38,709 nt of DNA from Bisbaumannia pacifica (GTDB taxonomy: Bacteria; Pseudomonadota; Gammaproteobacteria; Pseudomonadales; Halomonadaceae). Below, piece by piece: positions 1 through 12,625 of this stretch (position 1 is its first letter; every line of letters begins with the position of its first letter). The translations under genes were made by a program, and so were the position numbers. The stretch is taken from positions 1 to 38,709 of the forward strand of contig NZ_BJUK01000034.1 of the NCBI RefSeq assembly GCF_007989625.1, read 5' to 3'. Below the pieces are notes generated by a model that saw nothing but the letters and a program-made list of their open reading frames with translations, was not told the DNA's origin and did no database searches.

Positions 1-513
1 GGGCACGATGGAGGCCACCACGCCCAGGGGCTCGCGCAGCACCAGGCCCAGGCTGTCGTCGCCGGTGGGGGCCACCTCGCCGTAGACCTTGTCGATGGAC
101 TCCGCCTGATGGCGAACGGTGCCGATGGCGCCGGCCATATCGCCCAGCGAGCTGGAGACCGGCTTGCCCATGTCCAGGGTATCGAGCAGCGCCAACTCGT
201 CCTTGTGGGCCTCCATCAGCTCGGCGAGGCGCAGCAGCACCCGCTTGCGCTTGGCCGGCGCCAGCCGTGCCCAGTCGCCCCGGGCATGGGCGGCCCGAGC
301 CGCGGCCACGGCCCGCTCGGCATCGGCGGCATCGCAGCTGGCGACATGCGCCAGGGTCTCGCCGGTGGCCGGGTTGAGGGTCGCCAGGGTCGCGCCGTCG
401 ACGGCATCGACGAAGGCGTCGTCGATAAAGGCGCGGGTCTCCAGGCGCGGGATCAGGCGCTCGGCCAGGGCCTGCCAGTCGGCACGGCTCTGGGGGCGTT
501 GGCTTACGGTCAT
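1..513 (-). CDS. puuC: Gamma-glutamyl-gamma-aminobutyraldehyde dehydrogenase, N-terminal part (runs off the left edge)
   Basis: Reading from ATG 513 leftwards gives 171 uninterrupted residues, beginning MTVSQRPQSRADWQAL and ending LGVVASIVP at the window edge. The segments NPATGETLAHV, LLDTLDMGKP and EPLGVVASIVP are typical of the N-terminal NAD-binding half of the aldehyde dehydrogenase superfamily. The catalytic Cys and Glu lie outside the window. The start overlaps the stop of the upstream aminotransferase (ATGA) and has a GGAGGAG ribosome site about 6 bases ahead, so the two are translationally coupled. In the Puu pathway this enzyme oxidises gamma-glutamyl-gamma-aminobutyraldehyde with NAD(P)+ in the cytoplasm. 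With SpuC as neighbour it could equally oxidise 4-aminobutyraldehyde. The family is certain; the exact substrate is inferred from context. Confidence 0.85.
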   Translation of the reverse strand, partial: MTVSQRPQSRADWQALAERLIPRLETRAFIDDAFVDAVDGATLATLNPATGETLAHVASCDAADAERAVAAARAAHARGDWARLAPAKRKRVLLRLAELMEAHKDELALLDTLDMGKPVSSSLGDMAGAIGTVRHQAESIDKVYGEVAPTGDDSLGLVLREPLGVVASIVP

Positions 514-1886
514 GCGGTCTCCTCCGGCTGCGGGGTCCGGGCCAGGCGCGCCGCGGTGGCGTCCAGGGCCAGGCGTGCCTTGCTCACCAGTTCGTCGATT
601 TCGGCGTGGCTGATCACCAGGGGCGGTGACATGATCATGGTATCACCCACCGAACGCATCACCAGGCCGCTGTCGAAGCAGAAGTCGCGACACAGGTTAC
701 CGGCGCCCAGGGCCTTGTCGAAGCGCTCGCCGGTGGCCGGATCGATCAGCTCCAGGGCCCCCATCAGCCCCAGGGAGCGAGCCTGGCCCACCAGCGGATG
801 CTCGGCCAGTTCGCTCCAGCGCTTGGCCAGGTAGGGGCCGAGGTCGTCACGGACCCGCTCCACCACGCCCTCGGCCTCCATCAGCTCCAGGTTCTTCAGC
901 GCCACGGCGGCACAGGTGGGGTGACCGGAGTAGGTGAAACCGTGGAAGAACTCGCCGCCCTCCTCGATCAGGGTATTGGCCACCCGCTCCCCCACCAGCA
1001 CCCCGCCGATGGGCAGGTAACCGGAGGAGAGGCCCTTGGCGATGGGCATCAGGTCGGGCTTGAGGTCATAGTGAACGCTGCCGAACCACTCGCCCAGGCG
1101 CCCGAAGCCGCAGATCACCTCGTCGGCGACCAGCAGGATATCGTACTTGGCCAGCACCGCCTTGACCGCCGGCCAGTAGCTCTCCGGGGGCATGATGGCG
1201 CCGCCGGCACCCTGCACCGGCTCGGCGATAAAGGCCCCCACGTTCTCCTCGCCAAGCTCGAGGATCTTCGCCTCCAGCGCCGCGGCGCACTCGCGGCCGA
1301 AGGCCTCGGGGCTCTGGTCGCGCCCCTCGCCGAACCAGTAGGGCTGGCGAATATGCGCGATGTTCGGCACGCAGGGACCGCCCTGGCCATGCATGGCATC
1401 CATGCCACCGAGGCTCATGCCAGCCAGGGTGGAGCCGTGGTAGCCGTTCTCGCGACCGATGATCCACTGCTTCTGGGGCTGGCCTTTCAGGGCCCAGTAG
1501 CGGCGCACCATGCGCAGCACGGTGTCGTTGGCCTCGGAGCCGGAGCCGGTGAAGAAGACATGACTGATATGCTCCGGCGCCAGCTGCACCAGCTTCTCGG
1601 CCAGCTTCACCGCCGGCGGATGAGTGGTCTTGAAGAAGTTGTTGTAGTAGGGCAACTGGGTCAGCTGGGCGCTGGCCGCCTCCACCAGCTCCTGGCGGCC
1701 ATAGCCCAGGTTGACGCACCACAGGCCGGCCATGCCGTCGAGGATGCGATTGCCCTCGCTGTCATAGATATAGACGCCCTCGGCGCGCTCGATGATACGG
1801 CTACCCTCTTCCCCCAGCGCCTTGAAGTCGGTGAAGGGGTGCAGGTGGTGGGCACGATCCAGGGCCTGATAGTCACGAGTCGTCAT
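510..1886 (-). CDS. spuC: Class III aminotransferase, putrescine (polyamine)-pyruvate aminotransferase type
   Basis: This is a 458-residue PLP enzyme of fold type I, class III (omega) aminotransferases, full length for the family. Visible landmarks are FFTGSGSEANDTVLRM (about 111-126, phosphate-binding loop), NGYHGSTLAGMSLGG (about 147-161), ADEVICGFGRLG with Asp255 (pairs with the pyridine nitrogen) and PIAKGLSSGYLPIGG with Lys284 (Schiff-base lysine). The N-terminal HHLHPFTDFKAL and LWCVNLGYGR segments are typical of SpuC enzymes, which move the amino group of putrescine to pyruvate. GGAGAG precedes ATG 1886. It follows puuD by 24 bases and overlaps puuC, so puuD-spuC-puuC look like one operon. 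Related enzymes act on other omega-amines such as beta-alanine, so the substrate rests on context. Confidence 0.88.
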   Translation of the reverse strand: MTTRDYQALDRAHHLHPFTDFKALGEEGSRIIERAEGVYIYDSEGNRILDGMAGLWCVNLGYGRQELVEAASAQLTQLPYYNNFFKTTHPPAVKLAEKLVQLAPEHISHVFFTGSGSEANDTVLRMVRRYWALKGQPQKQWIIGRENGYHGSTLAGMSLGGMDAMHGQGGPCVPNIAHIRQPYWFGEGRDQSPEAFGRECAAALEAKILELGEENVGAFIAEPVQGAGGAIMPPESYWPAVKAVLAKYDILLVADEVICGFGRLGEWFGSVHYDLKPDLMPIAKGLSSGYLPIGGVLVGERVANTLIEEGGEFFHGFTYSGHPTCAAVALKNLELMEAEGVVERVRDDLGPYLAKRWSELAEHPLVGQARSLGLMGALELIDPATGERFDKALGAGNLCRDFCFDSGLVMRSVGDTMIMSPPLVISHAEIDELVSKARLALDATAARLARTPQPEETA

Positions 1887-1910
1887 GGGTAAGCTCTCCA
1901 GGAAGGGCCC

Positions 1911-2699
1911 TTAGGCCGGCTGAGTGGGGGAAGAGGAGGAAGCGACGCCCCGGTGGGCGGCACAGGCGGCGGCGAAGCCACGGAACAGGGCATCGTGGAG
2001 GGCGTGCTCGCGGGGTTGCCACTCCGGGTGCCACTGCACCGCCAGGGCGAAGGCGGCGGCATTGGCGACCGAGACCGCCTCGATCAGGCCATCCGGGGCC
2101 CAACCCTCGGCGACCAGTCCTTGGCCCAGGCGGTCGATGCCCTGCTGGTGCAGGGAGTTGACCCGCGAGCGGGTGTCGCCGAGCAGGCGCGCCAGGGCGC
2201 CATCGGCGCGCAGCTCCAGGTCGTGCACCGGGGCATACTGGGCAGCCTTGTCGGCGCCGCCGGGCTCGCGGTGATCGAGCATCCCGGGTACCTCCTGCAC
2301 CGCCTGGTGAAGGCTGCCACCGAAGGCCACGTTGAGCTCCTGGAAGCCACGGCAGATGCCCAGCAGCGGCAGCTCCAGGGCCAGGGCCTCATGAATCCAG
2401 GTCAGGGCGGCGGCGTCGCGATGGCGGTCGTCGCGGGTATTCTGGGGGGCGCGCTCGGCGCCGTAACGATGGGGCTCCACGTTGGTGTAGCTGCCGGTGA
2501 GCAGCAGCCCATCGACCCGGGAGAGCAGCTCCCGGGCCAACTCGCGATCATCCTCCTGATCGCTCCACACCGGCAGGATCACCGGATTGAGCCCATACTC
2601 ACGCAGGGCACTCAGGTACTTGTCGGTCACCATCTGGGCGGCGTGCCCCTCCACCTCACGGCGGCAGGCGATCACCCCCACCAGGGGTCGTGTCGTCAT
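1911..2699 (-). CDS. puuD: Gamma-glutamyl-GABA hydrolase (class I glutamine amidotransferase-like)
   Basis: The 262-residue protein has the class I amidotransferase triad: nucleophile Cys116 in PLLGICRGFQELN, and His224 with Glu226 in VQWHPEW. GLLLTGSYTNVEPHRYG is typical of the PuuD / peptidase C26 group. Members cleave gamma-glutamyl-GABA to glutamate and GABA, the last step of the gamma-glutamylated putrescine route, in the cytoplasm. GAGGAG lies about 7 bases before ATG 2699. It is the first gene of the leftward puuD-spuC-puuC operon and is divergent from puuA across an AT-rich control region. Length and motifs are normal. Confidence 0.9.
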   Translation of the reverse strand: MTTRPLVGVIACRREVEGHAAQMVTDKYLSALREYGLNPVILPVWSDQEDDRELARELLSRVDGLLLTGSYTNVEPHRYGAERAPQNTRDDRHRDAAALTWIHEALALELPLLGICRGFQELNVAFGGSLHQAVQEVPGMLDHREPGGADKAAQYAPVHDLELRADGALARLLGDTRSRVNSLHQQGIDRLGQGLVAEGWAPDGLIEAVSVANAAAFALAVQWHPEWQPREHALHDALFRGFAAACAAHRGVASSSSPTQPA

Positions 2700-2948
2700 G
2701 GCTGGCTCCTCGCAGGATCGCTCGGGCGTTGTTATGGTTTACTCAACATACCGCCGTTGATTTATCTTTCCAAGCGCCCTCGCCGAAAAAACCGAATAAA
2801 TACGAGCAAAATACTGTTTTTATTTAAAAAATATCCATTTTATCCAAAAGTCTAAGGCTCGCAAAAACGTAAAGGATTTGACAACACCCACCCACCAAGA
2901 AAGGATAAAGGTCATCAACAACGACCATAAGCCCCATAGGTGAGCGCC
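2700..2948. promoter_or_regulatory. Divergent puuD / puuA control region
   Basis: This is the gap between the two divergent starts. The centre (about 2755-2880) is much richer in A+T than the flanking genes, as expected for promoters. On the plus strand TTGACA at 2878-2883 is a perfect -35 hexamer, with a weak -10 candidate within AAGGATAAAG at 2901-2910; the spacing of 18-20 is on the long side. AGGTGA at 2938-2943 is the ribosome site that selects ATG 2949 for puuA. I cannot identify a bound regulator from sequence alone. Confidence 0.45.
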
Positions 2949-4325
2949 ATGTCTTCCACCCCCACCGATGACGTCCAGGCCTTTCTCGACCGCCACCCGG
3001 AGATCGACAGCTTCGACCTGCTGCTCAGCGACCTCAATGGCGTCATCCGCGGCAAGCGCATCCCCCGGGACAACCTGACCAAGGCCTATGACAGCGGCAT
3101 CGCCCTGCCCGCCTCGGTCTTCGCCCTGGATATCAACGGCAACACCATCGAAGAGACCGGCCTGGGCCTGGCCACCGGCGACGGCGATCGACTCTGCCGG
3201 CCGATTCCCGGCAGCTTGATGCCGGTGCCCTGGCTGCGCGGCGGCCGCCAGGGGCAACTGCTGATGACCATGGTGGAGCCCGACGAGTCGCCCTTCTTCG
3301 CCGACCCCCGCCAGGTGCTCTCGCGGGTGCTGGGACGCCTGACCGCCCTGGGCCTGACCCCGGTGGTGGCCCTGGAGCTGGAGTTCTACCTGGTGGATCG
3401 CCAGCGGACCGAGGCGGGACTGATCCAGCCGCCGCGCTCCCCGGGCAGCGGCGAGCGGGCCACCCAGAGCCAGCTCTACTCGATGCTGGAACTAGACGAA
3501 TACGCCGACTTCCTGGAGGAGATCCAGAGCGCCGCCGAGGCCCAGGGCCTGCCCCTGGACACCGCCCTCAAGGAGTGCGCCCCGGGGCAGTTCGAGGTCA
3601 ACCTGATTCACTGCGCCGATGCCATCCAGGCCTGCGACAGCGCCGTGCTGCTCAAGCGACTGATCAAGGGTGTGGCCCTCAAGCATGGCTTCGAGGCCAC
3701 CTTCATGGCCAAGCCCTATGGCCAGGAGGCCGGCAACGGCACCCATGTGCATATCAGCCTGCTCGACGCCGAGGGCAACAACGTCTTCAGCGAACCCGGC
3801 GACGACGTCCTCGGCAGCCCCCGCCTCACCCAGGCGGTGGCCGGCCTGCTGGAGCGCATGCCCAGCTCCATGGCGCTGTTCGCCCCTAACCTCAACTCCT
3901 TCCGCCGCCTGCAGCCGGGGCTCTATGTGCCCATGGCCCCCACCTGGGGCTTCGACAACCGCTCGGTGGCCCTGCGCGTGCCCTCCGGGCCGCGGGCGGC
4001 GCGCCGCATCGAGCACCGGGTGGCCGGCGCCGACGTCAATCCCTACCTGCTGCTGGCCACCCTGCTGGCTTCCCTGCATGACGGCCTGACCCGCGAGCTG
4101 ACCCCGCCACCAGCAATCACCGGCAACGCCTACGAGCAGGTGGAGGACAGCCTGACCAACAGCTGGCAGCAGGCCCTGGACCTGCTGGAGGCCGACGAGG
4201 TGCTGGGCGAGGCCCTGGGCCGCGACTTTATCCGCGTCTTCGTGGCCAATCGCCGCGCCGAGCGGGCCCAGGCCATGCAGGCGGTAAGCCAACTGGAGTA
4301 CGACTGGTATCTCCGCCACGTCTGA
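2949..4325 (+). CDS. puuA: Gamma-glutamylputrescine synthetase (glutamine synthetase family)
   Basis: The 458-residue protein is a glutamine synthetase-fold ligase. FDLLLSDLNGVIRGKRIP near the N-terminus and LPASVFALDINGN closely match the PuuA I know from Escherichia coli. ATP/metal-site segments follow: ALELEFYLVD, GQFEVNLIH, THVHISL and NSFRRLQPGLYVP, then VAGADVNPYLL. PuuA joins glutamate to putrescine using ATP, the first step of the Puu pathway. ATG 2949 is preferred over in-frame GTG 2940, because AGGTGA (2938-2943) lies 5 bases ahead of the ATG and overlaps the GTG. It is divergent from puuD and upstream of an NhaC-type transporter. It resembles E. coli PuuA more than the second glutamine synthetase-like gene at 23534-24880 does. 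Confidence 0.9.
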   Translation: MSSTPTDDVQAFLDRHPEIDSFDLLLSDLNGVIRGKRIPRDNLTKAYDSGIALPASVFALDINGNTIEETGLGLATGDGDRLCRPIPGSLMPVPWLRGGRQGQLLMTMVEPDESPFFADPRQVLSRVLGRLTALGLTPVVALELEFYLVDRQRTEAGLIQPPRSPGSGERATQSQLYSMLELDEYADFLEEIQSAAEAQGLPLDTALKECAPGQFEVNLIHCADAIQACDSAVLLKRLIKGVALKHGFEATFMAKPYGQEAGNGTHVHISLLDAEGNNVFSEPGDDVLGSPRLTQAVAGLLERMPSSMALFAPNLNSFRRLQPGLYVPMAPTWGFDNRSVALRVPSGPRAARRIEHRVAGADVNPYLLLATLLASLHDGLTRELTPPPAITGNAYEQVEDSLTNSWQQALDLLEADEVLGEALGRDFIRVFVANRRAERAQAMQAVSQLEYDWYLRHV

Positions 4326-4331
4326 TCGCTG

Positions 4332-4478
4332 GCTGAAAAGTGGCTGCGCTCGGCCATGCGGCGTTAAAAATCGGCTCAAAGTACTCATTTACCCCCGTAA
4401 ACTCGCACGCGAGCCCGGTCCGTCTTATCGCCGATTTTTGCCTTGCCTGACCATCGCTCGCTCACTTTTCCCCTCAGC
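4332..4478. repeat. Long imperfect inverted repeat after puuA
   Basis: Left arm 4332-4376 and right arm 4430-4478 are imperfect reverse complements. Both share GCTGA, AAAAGTG, GCG-rich middle parts and AAAATCGGC, the last two in reverse orientation on the right. The centre (4377-4429) carries AAAGTACTCATTTACC. The element fills most of the gap between puuA and the transporter. It could form a large cruciform or RNA hairpin. It looks like an intergenic repeat (REP- or MITE-like) rather than a simple terminator, as it is too long and lacks a T-run. No second copy is visible in this window. Confidence 0.6.
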
Positions 4479-4517
4479 GACTCTCTCAGCGCATAACACC
4501 AAAAAACACGGAATCTC

Positions 4518-4538
4518 CGGCTCGCGATGCGAGCCGGC
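4518..4538. other. GC hairpin in the leader of the transporter gene
   Basis: CCGGCTCGC and GCGAGCCGG form a perfect 9-base stem around a three-base loop about 55 bases before ATG 4591. There is no T-run, so it is not a clear terminator. It may modulate or stabilise the transporter mRNA. Confidence 0.4.
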
Positions 4539-4590
4539 GGGCCGGGATTTGCCCATCCCAACGACCACCACAACAACGAGGCAAGCTCAC

Positions 4591-6510
4591 ATGGAAACTC
4601 CCAAACGACGACTCTGGCTGACCGGCCTGCTGCTCCTGCTGCTGATGGCCGCCGGCCCCCTGCTGGCCGATGAACGCCTGTCGCCCCCCGGCCTGATCCT
4701 CCAGGGCGTGGGCTTCGAGATCGAGGTCGGCGCCGACGCCGACCACCGCCTGACCCTGGATGGCCGGTCGCTGCCGCTGGTAGAGGGCGAGGCGGGCCAG
4801 TGGCTCGCCGAGGCCACCCTCGGCGAAGAGGCCGGCATCCTGGAGCTCTTCGACGCCCAGGGCCAGCTGCTCGAGCGCCAGACGCTCTCGGCGATTCCCG
4901 CCTGGCTCTCCCTGGTGCCGGCGCTGACCGCCATCGGCATCGCCCTGATCTTTCGCCAGGTCATCGTGGCGCTCTTCCTGGGGATCCTGCTGGGGGGCTG
5001 GATCTACCACGGCATGAGCGCCGCGGCGCTGTTCACCGCCTTCAACGAGACGGTCAGCGTGCACCTGCTGGAGGCCGCCAGCGACAGCGAACACATGGCG
5101 GTGGTGCTCTTCTGCCTGCTGATCGGCGGCATGGTGGGGATCATCTCGCGTAACGGCGGCACCCAGGGCATCGCCATGCGGATCACCCGCTATATCCGCA
5201 ACCGCCGCCAGGCCCAGACCACCACCGGCCTGCTGGGGCTGGCGATCTTCTTCGACGACTACGCCAATGCGCTGATCGTCGGCAACACCATGCGCAATAT
5301 CTGCGACAAGCTGCGCATCTCCCGGGCCAAGCTGGCCTATATCGTCGACTGCACCGCGGCGCCGGTCTCCGCGGTGATGCTGGTCACCACCTGGATCGGC
5401 TTCCAGGTCGGCCTGATCCAGCAGGCCATGAGCGAGATCGACGGCTGGAGCGAGTCCGCCTACAGCGTCTTTATCAAGTCCCTGCCCTATAACTTCTACC
5501 CCTTCCTGGCGGTGGCCTTCGTCTTCCTGCTGGTGTGGAGCCGCCGCGACTTCGGCCCCATGCTCGGCGCCGAGCGCCGCGCCCTGGCCGGCCAGGCCAG
5601 CCGCTCCCCGGTGACGCCCCGGGAAGCGGTGGTGGAAGAGGCCGAGATCGAGACCAAGCCGGGCATCGCCCTGCGCGCCCTCAATGCGGTGATTCCCATG
5701 CTGGTGCTGGTGGCCTTTACCATCGGCGGCATCATCACCACCGGCGCCGAGGCCCTGGGCCCGGGCGATCACAGCATCTGGGACACCTTCGGCGAGGGCG
5801 ACGCCTTCTCCGCCATGATGTGGGGCTCGCTGGCCGCCTGTATCACCGCCGTGGTGATGACCCTGGGCCAGCGCCTGATGAGCATGAGCGAGACCACCCA
5901 CTACTGGTTCGAGGGGGTCAAGTCGATGCTGCTGCCCCTGACCATCCTGATGATGGCCTGGGCCCTGGCCAACGTGAACGATGCCCTGGGCACCAGCGAC
6001 TTCCTGATCGCCACTCTCGGCGAGGCGCTCTCGCCGCAGTGGCTGCCGGCCGCCATCTTCACCCTGGCCGCCTTCACCGCCTTCGCCACCGGCTCCTCCT
6101 GGGGCGTGATGGGGATCATGATGCCACTGACCATTCCCCTGGCCTGGGCGATCCTCGACCTGCACGGCCTGGCGGGCACCGCCGAAGGTATGCCGCTGCT
6201 CTACGCCTCGGTGGCCGGGGTCCTGGCCGGCGCGGTCTGGGGCGATCATTGCTCGCCGCTGGCCGAGTCCACCCTGCTGGCGGCCATGGCCAGCGGCTGC
6301 GACCTGATCGAGCATGTGCGCACCCAGCTGCCCTATGCCCTGCTGGTGGGCGTGGTGGCGCTGCTGTTCGGTAGCGTGGCGGTGGGTCATGGCCTGAGCT
6401 GGTGGCTGGGCCTGGCGATCGGCCTGGGGGTGCTGGCCCTGGCCCTGCGCCTGCTGGGCAAGCGCGCCGAGGATGGCGTCGTCGAGGCGAGCCCCGCCCT
6501 CGCCAAGTAA
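4591..6510 (+). CDS. NhaC-family Na+/H+ antiporter-like transporter with periplasmic N-terminal domain
   Basis: ATG 4591 with GAGG at 4578-4581 gives 639 residues. Residues 1-26 look like a signal sequence or first membrane anchor (LLLLLLMAAGPLLA). About 27-100 are hydrophilic, with a small beta-rich look (VGADADHRLTLDGRSLP) and probably periplasmic. From about 105 on come many membrane helices with NhaC hallmarks: GGMVGIISRNGGTQGIA, IFFDDYANALIVGNTM (about 219-234), FATGSSWGVMGIMMPL and WGDHCSPLAESTLLA. NhaC-family members exchange Na+ for H+ or carry organic ions. The position directly after puuA suggests a role with polyamines, GABA or pH balance, but the substrate cannot be read from the sequence. 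The N-terminal extension is unusual for plain NhaC. Confidence 0.82.
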   Translation: METPKRRLWLTGLLLLLLMAAGPLLADERLSPPGLILQGVGFEIEVGADADHRLTLDGRSLPLVEGEAGQWLAEATLGEEAGILELFDAQGQLLERQTLSAIPAWLSLVPALTAIGIALIFRQVIVALFLGILLGGWIYHGMSAAALFTAFNETVSVHLLEAASDSEHMAVVLFCLLIGGMVGIISRNGGTQGIAMRITRYIRNRRQAQTTTGLLGLAIFFDDYANALIVGNTMRNICDKLRISRAKLAYIVDCTAAPVSAVMLVTTWIGFQVGLIQQAMSEIDGWSESAYSVFIKSLPYNFYPFLAVAFVFLLVWSRRDFGPMLGAERRALAGQASRSPVTPREAVVEEAEIETKPGIALRALNAVIPMLVLVAFTIGGIITTGAEALGPGDHSIWDTFGEGDAFSAMMWGSLAACITAVVMTLGQRLMSMSETTHYWFEGVKSMLLPLTILMMAWALANVNDALGTSDFLIATLGEALSPQWLPAAIFTLAAFTAFATGSSWGVMGIMMPLTIPLAWAILDLHGLAGTAEGMPLLYASVAGVLAGAVWGDHCSPLAESTLLAAMASGCDLIEHVRTQLPYALLVGVVALLFGSVAVGHGLSWWLGLAIGLGVLALALRLLGKRAEDGVVEASPALAK

Positions 6511-6532
6511 CGGCGTCAAACCCGGAAACGCC

Positions 6533-6559
6533 AAGGGGGCCGCGATGGCGGCCCCCTTT
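6533..6559 (+). terminator. Rho-independent terminator after the NhaC-like gene
   Basis: AAGGGGGCCGC (6533-6543) pairs perfectly with GCGGCCCCCTT (6548-6558) around loop GATG, followed by TTTA. It starts 22 bases after the stop codon. Confidence 0.8.
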
Positions 6560-6715
6560 AGATGTAATCCATACACCCACCCTCGTCGGAAAAGCCAGTT
6601 TCCTCTCGCCCCTCCTCCGCGCATACCGAAGAACGGCGCCAGCCGCGCGCAAAGCACTGGTGTACGCCGGAGGGTGGATTTTGGCGCCCCGGCCATCATG
6701 GCACCCTCCCCCAAC

Positions 6716-6745
6716 TTGCAGTAAGCTGACTACCCCCTTCACAAT
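6716..6745 (+). promoter_or_regulatory. Possible promoter of the AraC-family gene
   Basis: TTGCAG (6716-6721) and CACAAT (6740-6745) are separated by 18 bases, in an AT-rich stretch ending just before ATG 6763. The match is modest. Confidence 0.3.
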
Positions 6746-6762
6746 TTTAAAAATCGATATTT

Positions 6763-7752
6763 ATGGATAAATCAACCCAGGGAATGGGCAACACCGACCT
6801 TTATGCGCAATGGGACTTTACCGGAAAAGAATTCCCTCTTCCCAAAGGGGCCGGCTCGGGGTGCATAATGAGAACATCGCTGGCACACGGCGTCACGATC
6901 TATTACTCCGAATACAGGGTGATCAAGGACTGCGCACTGGAAATACAATCTTCACAAGATGACCTGGGAAACCTGCTTTGCACTTTAGTATTGCTATCCG
7001 GGAAATTGACGATGGAAATGCCGGCGGGAAACACCCACAAACAAGACGCTGACCACTCGCTGATTTTTCGTGTATTCGAAGAAGGAACACGATTTCACCT
7101 GCCCGGCAATCAAGTCATCAGACATCTTGGCGTGTCTATCCCCCTAGATAGCCCCTGGCTAATAGAAAACGAGATTCGTACCTTGATCGGCCCCTTCCTT
7201 AAAGCAAGGGGAAGAGACCTCATCACTCAGCTCCCCCTCGGAAAAGCCACGAGACAGTGGGCAGCAGACCTGTTCCTACATGCGTCTGAGACACCTTACC
7301 CCACGATAGCACTGCATCGGGAAGGCCTGGCTAAATGTTACCTTTCCAGCCTGTTGCGAGACTATTCCGCTTCAAGAAGCCAGACCTCAACGAGTATCGG
7401 CGAGCCTTCGGCGTGGGAACTGAAGATATATGAAGCAGCCTGCGAATACATCAGAAAAAGCCTGAACAAGAACCTAAACACCAGAATAATAGCAAACAAG
7501 TTTGGCATCAGCCGCAACAGGTTGAACGAATTATTCATTAAACTCCACGGCCATTCTACAAGTGATTACATCAGACACAAAAAACTCACCGAGGCAAAAC
7601 GCCTTATCGAACATGAAGGCGTACCGATAAAGGTGGCCGCCCATGCCGTTGGATACCACCACGTCAGCAATTTCACGCGTGCTTATCGGCAATATTTCGG
7701 TGGAACACCATCCACGAGCCGCCATGGAAACATCAGCGAATCGCCGACCTAA
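6763..7752 (+). CDS. AraC-family transcriptional regulator
   Basis: The 329-residue protein ends in an AraC-type double helix-turn-helix domain (about 225-320). The first helix-turn-helix contains NTRIIANKFGISRNRLNELF, followed by STSDYIRHKKLTEAKRLI. The second contains VPIKVAAHAVGYHHVSNFTRAYRQYFGGTPS, the usual AraC family signature. The N-terminal 200 residues have no motif I recognise and probably sense a ligand. No clear Shine-Dalgarno precedes ATG 6763; ATG 6784 is a weaker alternative. GC content is visibly lower, with many AAA/ATA/TTA codons, than in all neighbours, a sign of horizontal acquisition. It lies directly upstream of the two-partner secretion genes in the same direction and is their most likely regulator, by inference from position. 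Confidence 0.85.
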   Translation: MDKSTQGMGNTDLYAQWDFTGKEFPLPKGAGSGCIMRTSLAHGVTIYYSEYRVIKDCALEIQSSQDDLGNLLCTLVLLSGKLTMEMPAGNTHKQDADHSLIFRVFEEGTRFHLPGNQVIRHLGVSIPLDSPWLIENEIRTLIGPFLKARGRDLITQLPLGKATRQWAADLFLHASETPYPTIALHREGLAKCYLSSLLRDYSASRSQTSTSIGEPSAWELKIYEAACEYIRKSLNKNLNTRIIANKFGISRNRLNELFIKLHGHSTSDYIRHKKLTEAKRLIEHEGVPIKVAAHAVGYHHVSNFTRAYRQYFGGTPSTSRHGNISESPT

Positions 7753-7963
7753 TGGAAGGAATACCTCCTTAGTTAGAAATATTTTTTAGCAGGCATAAGC
7801 GATGGTTTCACGGATTTTATGCTTGGCGAGACCCGCAGACCTCCCGAAATGATAACCTTTGGGGAAAATGATAAAAGAGCAGTGTGGCCATAGGTGGCTC
7901 GACGTGACTACCCTTGTCAACTTCAAAAGGAATAAAAACACCACAAGGGATCGACGAGCCACC
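7753..7963 (+). promoter_or_regulatory. tpsA leader region with start-codon hairpin
   Basis: This gap holds an AT-rich proximal part and then a strong inverted repeat. GGTGGCTCG (7893-7901) pairs with CGAGCCACC (7955-7963). A second, inner stem pairs CCCTTGT (7911-7917) with ACAAGGG (7943-7949). The outer stem ends on the base before ATG 7964, and the inner stem covers AAGGGA (7945-7950), the only purine-rich candidate ribosome site near that ATG. In the folded state translation of tpsA should be blocked. I see no convincing terminator after the AraC gene, so read-through is possible. Confidence 0.6.
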
Positions 7964-12586
<4,623 letters not shown>

Positions 12587-12625
12587 CCGCCGCGAATGGA
12601 TCATTGCCACGGGGAAATGGAAACC

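Noticed and set aside
2940-2948. GTG 2940 as puuA start
   Set aside because: It overlaps the AGGTGA ribosome site that serves ATG 2949.
6584-6676. CCACCCTC ... GGAGGGTGG inverted repeat in the gap before the AraC gene
   Set aside because: The arms are short and nearly 80 bases apart, and nothing around them suggests a function.
4486-6714. A 742-codon open frame on the minus strand opposite the NhaC-like gene
   Set aside because: It is a frame opposite a clear membrane protein, rich in Gln/His/Gly, with no family motif. High GC content creates such long shadows.
7859-7963. A longer tpsA start at TTG 7859
   Set aside because: The extra 35 residues would precede the ESPR signal, which must be N-terminal. 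No ribosome site supports the TTG.
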